Part shown: piece after piece, positions 24,137 to 31,712 of the stretch
Layout: each line of letters opens with the position of its first letter
Position numbering within the stretch: position 1 is the first letter of the stretch
Source: Thermoanaerobaculia bacterium
GTDB taxonomy: Bacteria > Acidobacteriota > Thermoanaerobaculia > Gp7-AA8
DNA length: 44,879 nucleotides
Reading direction: 5' to 3'
NCBI GenBank assembly: GCA_017883205.1
Contig: JADGNZ010000050.1
Location: forward strand, 1-44,879
The notes under the pieces: generated by a model
The model's input: only the letters and a program-made list of their open reading frames with translations
Told to the model about the DNA's origin: nothing
The model's database searches: none
Program-made: the position numbers and the translations under genes

Positions 24137-26077
24137 TCAATTCCAATCAATCCAGCGGTCGTCGAGCAATGTACGCCCGCCGCGGCCGTCGACGATCTCC
24201 ACCTGCACATCTGTAAGAATCCGGACATTCGCCGGCCTCGCTTCGAACGTTCGCGCGTATGACGGCTTCGTGGTGGCGTCATAGAAGCGATACCAGCGGC
24301 TCGTGGCTGGGTCCGTAACGAGCGTCGCCGGGTACCGGACCCTCCCGTTGTTGAACAGGAGATTCACCTCGCGCACGCCGAACGGCGAGAGCGCAACGCC
24401 GGAAAACGTCGCTCGCCCCTTGAGCGGCTCGTGGCCGGTGGGCTGAACGAGTGCGCCGAACGTCGACTCGTTGTACGTCACGTGGCCGCCAAGCATCGAC
24501 CGCAGCTCGGGCGAATCACCGCGCGCCCCGATGCGGAAGACCCAGTCGCCCCAGGCGCCATCGTCGAAGCGCTTCACGACGCCGAGGAGGCCGCGGTCAA
24601 CCATACGGCCCAGCCATGCACGGCCAGGAGCGTCGAGGCCGACGCCTCGCACGACCACGTGCGTCACGCCGATGCGCGCAAGCTCAGGCACAAGGTCATC
24701 CGACCACGATTGCGCGAGCGAGGCGACCTTCAGGTATTCGGAGGGCGCGAAGCCGGAGACCCCGTTGACGATGGGCCTGTGGTGAACGGTGGCGTTGAGC
24801 ATGACTCCGTATTCGTCGTTCTGGTCGGACAACGGGAGCTCGGCCATCGCGTGAGGGCGGGCCGCAGCCGCCCAGCGATCGACGGGCCGCACGACGGTCG
24901 GTGCCATATACCAGCGAATCGGTCCGTGCAGTTCCGCGATAAACGCAATTGACGCAACGATGCCAGCCCACGCCGCGCGTTTGGCGATCCAGCCGACGGC
25001 GACCGCAACGAGAAGCGCAAGCCCTACGTGCGTGATCACTGCCCAGCGTGCGGGCGCACGAATGGCGTGAAATCCCGGCACGTAGTTGAAGAGAAGCTGG
25101 TAGAAGGGCGTGTGCAGTCCAAGTGAGCCGATAAATCCGAGAAGGACCCAGCTCCATCCCAATACCAATGGCTTCCATTGACGCGAAGCGATCGCGATGA
25201 GCGCAAGGCAGAGCGCCAGTGCACCCGGAAAGAGCCATCGTTCCGGGTTGACCGTCGGGTCACTATGTGTCGGGTACGGACGATGCGCAAAGTTGTCGAC
25301 CAACCAGTCGCCCGGCCACGCGGAGTAACTCAATGTCTCGTCCCATGAGCGCTCCATCCCGTATAACTTCGATGCTTCGTGATACGGGTAGAGAAACGGC
25401 GCGAGCACTAACAAAGCCACGGTCAAAGTGACGGCGATGCGGCGGAGCGGCGGCCGTAATAACGCAATCGTCATCACAATGGCGATGCTGCCGAAAAAGA
25501 AGAAGTGGACGTTCGACAGGCCGTTCCACAAGAAGGCGGCGCCGAAGCCGATTGCGTGACGCCAGTCAGGCACGCGCGCATACCGGATCAGCGCATAGAG
25601 CAGCAGCGGCAATGTTCCCGCCCAGACGTACTGCACGTGTGACGAGTGCGTAAAGCGAAAGGGAACGAACGCATAGAAGATCCCCGCCGCAATTGCCCCA
25701 GCGACGCCTCCTGTGACTTCTCGCGTCAGCCGGTAGGCGAAGAATCCGCACATCGCGAAACCCAGCAGCATGGCCACGTTGTATGCAGTCAGCGGCGGCA
25801 CACCGACGGCGCGAAGCGGAAAAAGAACGACCGCGATTCCGTAAAGGTTTTCGCTGAAAGCAAGCGAGTACTTCGCGGGATAGAAGATGTTCGCCTGGAA
25901 CAGCCGTCCGGGCTGATGAAACGTGGCGTGATAGTCCCAGTCGAGAATCCAGGTGTTGATGTAGGGATCCCCCGGATAGGCAACGGCGCGATTGAGGTTC
26001 GGCAACAGCGGCCACGTCATGAAGATGGCGAGAACCGCGAAGAGGACGGCTGCAGCGGCGTGCTTGGGCAGCTTCAC
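24137..26077 (-). CDS. Large polytopic membrane protein, YfhO/GT-C-like
   Basis: This roughly 646-residue protein has about 12 membrane helices in the first 420 residues and a soluble periplasmic C-terminal part. The first loop after helix 1 reads GDPYINTWILDWDYH, an acidic loop of the kind seen in YfhO-like and GT-C-fold lipid-linked sugar transferases. A GFHAIRAPARWAVI motif precedes a middle helix. The function is not known; a role in surface glycan or lipid modification is inferred from architecture only. GTG 26075-26077 is chosen as start because the basic V-K-L-P-K-H stretch and first helix follow; a GTG at 26131 is possible. Its end faces the end of the DUF2142-like gene. Confidence 0.6.
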   Translation of the reverse strand: MKLPKHAAAAVLFAVLAIFMTWPLLPNLNRAVAYPGDPYINTWILDWDYHATFHQPGRLFQANIFYPAKYSLAFSENLYGIAVVLFPLRAVGVPPLTAYNVAMLLGFAMCGFFAYRLTREVTGGVAGAIAAGIFYAFVPFRFTHSSHVQYVWAGTLPLLLYALIRYARVPDWRHAIGFGAAFLWNGLSNVHFFFFGSIAIVMTIALLRPPLRRIAVTLTVALLVLAPFLYPYHEASKLYGMERSWDETLSYSAWPGDWLVDNFAHRPYPTHSDPTVNPERWLFPGALALCLALIAIASRQWKPLVLGWSWVLLGFIGSLGLHTPFYQLLFNYVPGFHAIRAPARWAVITHVGLALLVAVAVGWIAKRAAWAGIVASIAFIAELHGPIRWYMAPTVVRPVDRWAAAARPHAMAELPLSDQNDEYGVMLNATVHHRPIVNGVSGFAPSEYLKVASLAQSWSDDLVPELARIGVTHVVVRGVGLDAPGRAWLGRMVDRGLLGVVKRFDDGAWGDWVFRIGARGDSPELRSMLGGHVTYNESTFGALVQPTGHEPLKGRATFSGVALSPFGVREVNLLFNNGRVRYPATLVTDPATSRWYRFYDATTKPSYARTFEARPANVRILTDVQVEIVDGRGGRTLLDDRWIDWN

Positions 26078-26247
26078 CCGCCGATGATAGCGGCAGCCGG
26101 AGCCTTCCCATGGCGACTGATACGCACTCACCGCGCCTCCGGATGCCCTGCTTTATCTACGACTCCCGACTCCCGACACCCCACAAACCGCGTGTGGCAG
26201 AATGTCGCGCTTCCCCTCATTTTGGGAATCCCGCACGGAGGCGATCG

Positions 26248-27750
26248 ATGACTGATGCAGTCATTCAACACGAAGACGGACGTGTCGAGCTTCGCTCAGA
26301 CGAAGGCATTCGCACCAGCGCGCTCTACAACCACGATCTGGCGCCCGTGCCGGTCTCGCAGCGAAACTGGACCACGTACAACTACGCGGCGCTCTGGATC
26401 GCCATGGCGCACTGCATCCCGACCTACATGATGTCGTCGGGCCTCATCGGCGCGGGGATGAACTGGTGGCAGGCGCTGCTTACGATCCTCGTCGGAAACA
26501 CGATCGTGCTCGTTCCGATCCTGCTCAACTCGCACGCCGGCACCAAGTACGGCATCCCTTTCCCCGTCTTCGCACGCGCCAGCTACGGCACGATCGGCTC
26601 GAACCTGCCGGCGCTCATGCGCGCCATCGTCGCTTGCGGCTGGTTCGGCATTCAGGCGTGGATCGGCGGAGAAGCGCTGCACACGTTTTTCACCTCGATC
26701 CTTCCCGCGTGGCCGTCGCTGCTCGGCAAGTTCGCGGGACATCCGACGACAGAGTGGATCTCGTTTCTTCTCTTCTGGGCGCTGAACATCCTGATCATCT
26801 ACCGCGGGATGGACCTGCTGCGGCGCTTCGAAAACTGGGCTGCTCCCTTCGTTCTCGTCATGACCGCGCTTCTCCTCGGCTGGGCCGTCTGGCGCGCACA
26901 CGGACTCGGCTACCTGCTGCACGAGAAGGGCAAATTCGAAACGTGGGCGCAGTTCCGGCCGATCTTCATCCCATCGCTGACAGCGATGATCGGCTTCTGG
27001 GCCACGCTGTCGCTGAACATGCCGGACTTCACGCGCTTCGGACGCAGCCAGCGCGAGCAGGCCATCGGTCAAACCGTGGCGCTGCCGACGACGATGACCG
27101 TCTTCGCGGCGATGGGCGTCATCATCACCTCCGCGGCCGTCGTCATCTATCCGACGATGGGCATCAACGAGCTGTGGGATCCGCTCAGGCTCGTTGCGCA
27201 GTTCAAGCAGCCTCTCGTCGTAGCCATCTCGATGTTCACCGTGGTCATCGCCACGCTGTCAGTCAACATCGCCGCGAACGTCGTCTCGCCCGCGAATGAC
27301 TTCGCCAACGCCTTTCCCAAGTGGATCTCCTTCCGCACCGGTGGCCTGATCACCGGCCTCCTCGCCATCGCCATGCAGCCGTGGCGCCTCCTCGCCGATC
27401 CTTCCGGCTACATCTTCACCTGGCTCCTCGGCTACTCCGGCGGCCTGGGATCGATCGGCGGCGTGATGATCGTCGACTACTGGATCGTGCGAAAGAAGCA
27501 TCTCATCCTCGGCGATCTCTATCGCACCGAGGGGACGTACCGGTACGCCGCCGGCTGGAATTGGCGCGCTGTCATCGCCACGCTCCTCGGCTGTACCGCA
27601 GCGTGGATCGGCCTCGTCGTCCCCGCCCTGCGCCCGCTATACGATTACGCTTGGTTCATCGGCTTCGGCGTCGCCGCGGTGACGCACCTCATCCTGATGA
27701 AAGTGATGCCGCCGAGCGATATCGTGGAAGCAACTCCAGCCCCGGCATGA
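26248..27750 (+). CDS. NCS1-family nucleobase/allantoin/hydantoin transporter
   Basis: This 500-residue, 12-helix transporter of the nucleobase-cation-symport-1 family (Mhp1, PucI, uracil permease type) imports uracil, allantoin or hydantoins with Na+ or H+. Landmarks are YNHDLAPVPVSQRNWTTYNYAALWIAMAHCIPTYM, NSHAGTKYGIPFPVFARASYG, GWFGIQAWIGGEAL, SLNMPDFTRF and NIAANVVSPANDF. ATG 26248 has a good GGAGG site 7 bases upstream. The Pro-rich open frame starts in its stop codon (ATGA), followed by the amidase and xdhA, which supports a role in uptake of a purine or pyrimidine breakdown product. Confidence 0.9.
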   Translation: MTDAVIQHEDGRVELRSDEGIRTSALYNHDLAPVPVSQRNWTTYNYAALWIAMAHCIPTYMMSSGLIGAGMNWWQALLTILVGNTIVLVPILLNSHAGTKYGIPFPVFARASYGTIGSNLPALMRAIVACGWFGIQAWIGGEALHTFFTSILPAWPSLLGKFAGHPTTEWISFLLFWALNILIIYRGMDLLRRFENWAAPFVLVMTALLLGWAVWRAHGLGYLLHEKGKFETWAQFRPIFIPSLTAMIGFWATLSLNMPDFTRFGRSQREQAIGQTVALPTTMTVFAAMGVIITSAAVVIYPTMGINELWDPLRLVAQFKQPLVVAISMFTVVIATLSVNIAANVVSPANDFANAFPKWISFRTGGLITGLLAIAMQPWRLLADPSGYIFTWLLGYSGGLGSIGGVMIVDYWIVRKKHLILGDLYRTEGTYRYAAGWNWRAVIATLLGCTAAWIGLVVPALRPLYDYAWFIGFGVAAVTHLILMKVMPPSDIVEATPAPA

Positions 27751-28580
27751 TCACACTACTCATCCTCGGCGGCGCCGCAGTGGCCGCACTCGTAGCAGGC
27801 GCCTCGCTGAAGCGAAAAAAAGCCCAACGCGACGTAGAGCAGGCGTCCTTGCCTGCTCCCGACGGGCGTCCCCGCCCGGCGGTGGTTACGAATCCGGAAT
27901 CCCAACAAGAAACCGGATCGCCAAAGATCGCGCCGGCCCACTCCGAGCCCGAGCCGCAGAGTGGGGATGAGCGGGCTGAAGTCAACCCGCCAGCGCTGGA
28001 ACTTCCTTCCACACCGATCGAACCAGGGACGGTGGAACCGGCTCCTTATCCCGCGTTTCGCACCGACGTACCGCCGGGCAGGGACGCCCGGCGGCAGCAG
28101 GCAGGGATGCCTGCTCTACGATCGGAGCCTGATTTCGCACCGCAGCCGTTGGCGATGTCCGATCCTCAGCCGCAACCGCCCGCGATCCCCGATTTGCCGC
28201 CGGTCACCGATCCCGAGCCGCTACCAGAAGCCGACCCAGAACCGCTCCCGATCATCGAGCCCGAGCCTCAGCCAGCGCCCGAGCCACCGTCTTCGCCGGA
28301 GCCAACGCAGCCAACGATCATCGTCGCCAGCGACCAACCGCCGGTCACCGATCCCGAGCCGCTTCCCAACGCCGATCCCGAACCGCTCCCGATCATCGAG
28401 CCGGAGCCTCAACCAGCACCCGAGCCGCCACCGCCGGAACTAATGCAGCCAACGATCATCGTCGCCGCCGAGCGACTGCCCAAACAGACATTCACGGCCA
28501 CAGGTAGGCTAAGCCGAAGGCAACAAGCGCTGCGGGCCGTGCCCGCTATAATGCGCGGACCAAAATCGGAGAGAACGCAC
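27747..28580 (+). CDS. Membrane-anchored Pro/Glu-rich segment read in frame into the nitrilase-family gene
   Basis: From ATG 27747, overlapping the transporter stop, 278 codons run without a stop directly into the amidase at 28581, so translation would give one 567-residue protein. The start ITLLILGGAAVAALVAGASLKRKK is a single membrane helix with a basic stop-transfer. The rest is low complexity, rich in Pro, Glu and Asp, with a 47-residue tandem duplication (DPEPLP...IIEPEPQPAPEP). Two inverted 51-base repeats (27833-27883 and 28070-28120) lie inside the frame. Either the amidase carries a long tethered tail, or this is a separate open stretch and the amidase begins at its own ATG, which has a promoter-like TATAAT and a ribosome site. 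I cannot tell which. Confidence 0.5.
27833..28120. repeat. Pair of inverted 51-bp repeats in the Pro-rich frame
   Basis: 27833-27883 (begins CGTAGAGCAGGCGTCC) and 28070-28120 (ends GGATGCCTGCTCTACG) are inverted copies with 46 of 51 positions matching, 186 bases apart. Each arm also contains short internal palindromes (GCAGGC/GCCTGC, CGGGCG/CGCCCG). Both arms are in frame and give no stop codon. Confidence 0.85.
28203..28482 (+). repeat. Two-copy 141-bp tandem repeat encoding Pro/Glu-rich peptide
   Basis: The sequence starting GTCACCGATCCCGAGCCGCT recurs after exactly 141 bases (28203 and 28344), keeping frame and encoding two 47-residue units ending in Q-P-T-I-I-V-A. The copies differ at scattered sites and in a few codons near the end. 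It may expand or contract by recombination. Confidence 0.85.
28546..28551 (+). promoter_or_regulatory. Possible -10 box for the nitrilase-family gene
   Basis: A perfect TATAAT lies 29 bases upstream of ATG 28581, with the ribosome site GGAGAG between. No clear -35 box lies 16-18 bases before it. It supports independent expression of the amidase from its own start. Confidence 0.4.
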
Positions 28581-29450
28581 ATGTCCCGAATCGTCAAAGG
28601 TGGTTTGATTCAGACGTCCCTCGCTTGCGATACCAGCGAGCCGCTCGACAAGATCCGCGAGGCCCAGACCGAGCGCACCCTCAAGTACGTCGATCAGGCC
28701 GGAGCCGAAGGTGTGCAGATTCTCTGCATGCAGGAGATCTTCACCGGTCCCTACTTCTGCGCCGAGCAGAACACGCGCTGGTACGACTCCGTCGAGAAAA
28801 TCCCCGACGGACCAACCACGAAGCTCATGCAGGAGTACGCCAAGAAATACAACATGGTCATCGTCGTGCCTCTTTACGAAGAGGAAGAGACCGGCGTGTA
28901 CTACAACACCGCCGCCGTCATCGACGCCGATGGCAAGTACCTCGGCAAGTACCGCAAGAACCACATCCCGCACGTTGCTCCCGGTTTCTGGGAGAAGTTC
29001 TACTTCCGCCCGGGCAACCTCGGGTACCCGGTGTTCGAGACCGCCTACGCGAAGGTCGGCGTCTACATCTGCTACGACCGCCACTTCCCCGAAGGCGCGC
29101 GCGAGCTTGGGCTGGCCGGCGCGGAGATCGTGATGAACCCCTCGGCCACCGTGGCCGGGCTCTCCGAGTATCTCTGGAAGCTCGAGCAGCCCGCGCACGC
29201 CGTCGCCAACGGCTACTTCATCGGCGCCATCAACCGCGTCGGCTATGAAGCGCCGTGGAACATCGGCGAGTTCTACGGGCAGAGCTACTTCTGCGATCCG
29301 CGCGGCCAAATGCTGGCTGTTGGCCCGCGCGATGCCGATGCCCTCGTCACCGCCGATCTCGACATGGACAAGATCCGCGAAGTGCGCAACACGTGGCAGT
29401 TTTATCGCGACCGGCGTCCGGAGACGTACACCGGAATCGTGCGGCTGTAG
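28581..29450 (+). CDS. Nitrilase-superfamily amidohydrolase (beta-ureidopropionase / N-carbamoyl amidase type)
   Basis: This 289-residue domain has the nitrilase triad: Glu52 (CMQEIF), Lys126 (KYRKNHIPH) and Cys164 (VYICYDRHFPE). The RKNHIPH and CYDRHFPEGARELGLAGAEI segments, and the C-terminal RDRRPETY, fit N-carbamoyl-beta-alanine amidohydrolases, which release beta-alanine, CO2 and ammonia in pyrimidine degradation. Agmatine/N-carbamoylputrescine amidases are similar. ATG 28581 has GGAGAG 7 bases upstream. The upstream frame is open as far as 27747, so a longer form is possible. Its place between an NCS1 transporter and xdhA supports a nucleobase-catabolic role. Confidence 0.88.
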   Translation: MSRIVKGGLIQTSLACDTSEPLDKIREAQTERTLKYVDQAGAEGVQILCMQEIFTGPYFCAEQNTRWYDSVEKIPDGPTTKLMQEYAKKYNMVIVVPLYEEEETGVYYNTAAVIDADGKYLGKYRKNHIPHVAPGFWEKFYFRPGNLGYPVFETAYAKVGVYICYDRHFPEGARELGLAGAEIVMNPSATVAGLSEYLWKLEQPAHAVANGYFIGAINRVGYEAPWNIGEFYGQSYFCDPRGQMLAVGPRDADALVTADLDMDKIREVRNTWQFYRDRRPETYTGIVRL

Positions 29451-29469
29451 ATCTTCGTTCGCTAAAACC

Positions 29470-29530
29470 TTTCACGCGGAGGCGCGGAGACGCGAAGGGT
29501 TTCTCCGCACCTCCGCGTCTCCGCGTGAAA
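29470..29530. repeat. Inverted repeat upstream of xdhA
   Basis: The 28-base arms 29470-29497 (TTTCACGCGGAGGCGCGGAG and onwards) and 29503-29530 are inverted with four mismatches and a 5-base loop. It fills most of the gap between the amidase stop and ATG 29548, so the xdhA leader RNA would begin with a long stem. It has no clear coding role. Confidence 0.85.
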
Positions 29531-29547
29531 CCGGTTTTCTTGAAATC

Positions 29548-30954
29548 ATGCGCGACCACATCCTCATCCACATCAACGGCAAACCGCATCGCATCGACGG
29601 CGACGCCGCGTTCGAGACGCTGGCGAACTATCTGCGGCGGGATGTCGCCGCCACCGGCACGAAGATCGTCTGCGAAGAAGGCGACTGCGGCGCCTGCACC
29701 GTGCTCACGCGACGCAGTGCCGAGGACGACTATCGCGCCGTCAACTCGTGCATCCTGAACCTCGCGCAACTCGATGGCTCGTCGATCGTGACGGTCGAAG
29801 GTCTGCGCGACGAGAAGTCGCTGCATCCCGTGCAGGAAGCGATGGTGCAGTGCCACGGCGCGCAGTGCGGCTACTGCACGCCCGGCTTCGTCGTGGCGAT
29901 GGTCGGGATGTTCGAGCGCTGCGATCGCCCTTGTGATCGCATTGATGAGAAACAGGTTCGCGACGGACTGACGGGAAACCTCTGCCGCTGCACCGGCTAC
30001 GAGCCGATCATCAAAGCGGCGCTGGCGGTGGACGGCGCGCCGGCCGCGAAGATGCGCCAGCGTTACCCTTCGTTGCCTGACGCGAACGACTCCGTGCAGG
30101 TCGGCACCTTCTGCGCGCCCGCAACGCTCGACGAAGCGATCGCGTTCAAACGCGAGCATCCAGGCTGCACGATCGTGCAGGGCGGAACCGACGTCGGCGT
30201 CTGGGTCAACAAGCGCCGCTACCAGGCTCCGGCGATGCTGTCGCTGGCAAAGATCGATTCACTGCGCGAGCTTCGCGAAGAAGACGGCACGGTCGTCGTA
30301 GGCGCAAACACGACGCTGGCTGATTTCGAAGCGTTCATCGCTGACCGCATCCCCGAGCTGGCCGGAATCATGGCCATCTTCGGCTCGCCGCAGATCAAGA
30401 ACGCAGGCACGCTCGTCGGCAACATCGCCAACGGCTCCCCGATCGGCGACACCTTGCCCTACCTCTTCGTCGCCGGCGCCGTACTCGAACTGAACGGCGG
30501 CGCCCGCACCGTTCCCATCGACCGCTTCTACCTCGGCTACCGCAAATTCGATCTCCAACCCGACGAGATCATCACGCGCGTCCGCATCGGTATCGTCCGC
30601 GACACGCTCAAACTCTACAAAGTCTCGCGACGCAAAGATCTCGACATCTCCGCCTTCACCGCCGCCATCCGCCTGGCCATGACCGGCGATCGCATCGACC
30701 GCGCCGGAATCGCATACGGCGGCGTGGCGCCAACTGTCATCCGCCTTCCGCGCACGGAAGCATTTCTCACCGGCAAATCAGCGACGCTCGAAACGTTCGA
30801 ACAAGCAGGCCGCATCGCCCGCAGCGAGATTAAGCCGATCAGCGACGTCCGCGGCTCCGCCGACTACCGCCTGCAGCTCGCCGAGAACATCATGACCAAG
30901 TTCTGGTACGAGGTGTTTGGAGAAACGACTACACCGCGGCTCGCACACGCGTAG
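29548..30954 (+). CDS. xdhA: Xanthine dehydrogenase small (FeS/FAD) subunit
   Basis: This 468-residue protein has an N-terminal plant-type [2Fe-2S] domain with Cys42, Cys47, Cys50 and Cys68; a second [2Fe-2S] domain with Cys107, Cys110, Cys146 and Cys148 (QCGYCTPGF, LCRCTGYEP); and an FAD-binding domain with VQGGTDVG and SPQIKNAGTLVGNIANGSPIGD. This is the XdhA layout of two-subunit bacterial xanthine dehydrogenases, which oxidise hypoxanthine and xanthine to urate. The molybdopterin subunit XdhB, which normally follows at once, is not in the window. Instead the gene is followed within 50 bases by a decayed toxin-antitoxin region on the opposite strand. A complete enzyme needs XdhB from elsewhere, plus molybdenum cofactor (moaA is at 17 kb). 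Confidence 0.92.
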   Translation: MRDHILIHINGKPHRIDGDAAFETLANYLRRDVAATGTKIVCEEGDCGACTVLTRRSAEDDYRAVNSCILNLAQLDGSSIVTVEGLRDEKSLHPVQEAMVQCHGAQCGYCTPGFVVAMVGMFERCDRPCDRIDEKQVRDGLTGNLCRCTGYEPIIKAALAVDGAPAAKMRQRYPSLPDANDSVQVGTFCAPATLDEAIAFKREHPGCTIVQGGTDVGVWVNKRRYQAPAMLSLAKIDSLRELREEDGTVVVGANTTLADFEAFIADRIPELAGIMAIFGSPQIKNAGTLVGNIANGSPIGDTLPYLFVAGAVLELNGGARTVPIDRFYLGYRKFDLQPDEIITRVRIGIVRDTLKLYKVSRRKDLDISAFTAAIRLAMTGDRIDRAGIAYGGVAPTVIRLPRTEAFLTGKSATLETFEQAGRIARSEIKPISDVRGSADYRLQLAENIMTKFWYEVFGETTTPRLAHA

Positions 30955-30957
30955 CCT

Positions 30958-31002
30958 CCTAGCTCGATGCAGACCAAGGTCGTCTGAAGCGACGGGTTAG
31001 GC
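30958..31002. other. Imperfect palindrome with attC-like half-site after the YgiT-like gene
   Basis: On the minus strand GCCTAAC (30996-31002, containing the TAA stop of the gene) is followed by CCGTC and GCTTCAG, the order of an attC R''-L'' half. CAGAC/GTCTG pair around a 7-base loop, and CCTAACCCGTCG pairs imperfectly with CATCGAGCTAGG. The far end lacks a good GTTRRRY box, so at best it is a decayed or partial site. Confidence 0.35.
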
Positions 31003-31248
31003 AGCCGCGCTCGGGCGCTCCGGGAAGACTGCGACGGGAACCGGCCGCAGAGCAGCCATGCTTCGCCGTTTCGCCTTGATTCGCGATACCTCATGGAGCG
31101 TTTCGGCCGTAAAGTAACTCTCGCCGCACCTCGGGCAAGAAAACATCGGAATGTTCTCGATTACGAGGAGAGTCGCGCCGCTACCGTAGCTCCTTGTGAC
31201 GTGGCGAAGTGACACCTCGGCGTTTCCGCAAAATGCACAAGGGTCACT
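30997..31248 (-). CDS. YgiT-type zinc-finger antitoxin-like protein (start uncertain)
   Basis: About 83 residues begin SDPCAFCGNAEV and continue T-R-S-Y-G-x-G-A-T-L-L-V-I-E-N-I-P-M-F-SCPRCGESYF, the two-CxxC zinc domain of YgiT/MqsA-type antitoxins, but with no C-terminal HTH domain. A short basic C-terminus (KAKRRS) ends it. Its first residues overlap the stop of the DUF4258 reading frame, as in real toxin-antitoxin pairs. No ATG, GTG or TTG stands where the protein should start: the codon before Ser is TCG, and the nearest in-frame start is a TTG at 31302. The gene may have lost its start codon, matching the nonsense mutation in its partner. Confidence 0.55.
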   Translation of the reverse strand, partial: SDPCAFCGNAEVSLRHVTRSYGSGATLLVIENIPMFSCPRCGESYFTAETLHEVSRIKAKRRSMAALRPVPVAVFPERPSAAA

Positions 31249-31525
31249 CGAGGTAGACGGTGATGATGACCGCGCGTCCGACTGAGTCGAACTTGGCGAC
31301 AACGGTGCCGATAGCGTTCGCGAGCGTGATGCCCCGGATGACGTACTTTGCTTCGCCCGTCCTGTGGTCCTTTTGACGCTCGATGATTTTGTCCGTGAGG
31401 ACGATGCTTTCGAGGTCGAGAATGTCGAGTTCGTCATCTTCCAGTTACTCGGCCGCGTGGGAGGAGACCAAGTATCGATGCTGCCGGACGAGGTCGCGAA
31501 GGCGCGGCAACTTCCGGTCGGCCAC
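31244..31525 (-). pseudogene. DUF4258 toxin-like gene with an internal stop codon
   Basis: From GTG 31523-31525 the minus strand reads RDLVRQHRYLVSSHAAE, then TAA (31445-31447), then LEDDELDILDLESIVLTDKI and on through ERQKDHRTGEAKYVIRGITL to AVIITVYLE and TGA 31244-31246. Both sides of the TAA are in the same frame and together match the DUF4258 fold (a relative of RelE/MqsR-type mRNA interferases). The stop stands where relatives have Glu (GAA to TAA). This looks like a nonsense mutation of a toxin, paired with the YgiT-like gene just downstream. The gene is too short to be seen as one open frame. Confidence 0.65.
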
Positions 31526-31598
31526 TTCGGCACAATTCTATCGCTCTCTTCTGGCTGGCCAAAAGATCCCCAGCTTGGAGCCGCACGCGGAGCTCCGA

Positions 31599-31697
31599 GG
31601 TATGGGGTCAGACCGAAAGTGAAAGTGACGAAAACCGGCTTCCAGCCAGGCGGCGAACGAGATTTCGTCACTTTCACTTTCGGTCTGACCCCATACC
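31599..31697. repeat. Perfect 35-bp inverted repeat
   Basis: 31599-31633 (starts GGTATGGGGTCAGACCGAAA) and 31663-31697 are exact inverse copies with a 29-base loop. It lies between the HEPN-like gene and the DUF4258 pseudogene. The arms contain the doublet GAAAGTGAAAGTGACGAAA. A REP-like mobile element spread by a tyrosine transposase (RAYT) is possible, but no transposase is in the window. Confidence 0.95.
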
Positions 31698-31712
31698 CGT
31701 CCGCGGCGTGTG

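Noticed and set aside
26078-26247. Small coding gene before the transporter
   Set aside because: The frame is only an upstream extension of the transporter frame with no family match. A good ribosome site stands at ATG 26248.
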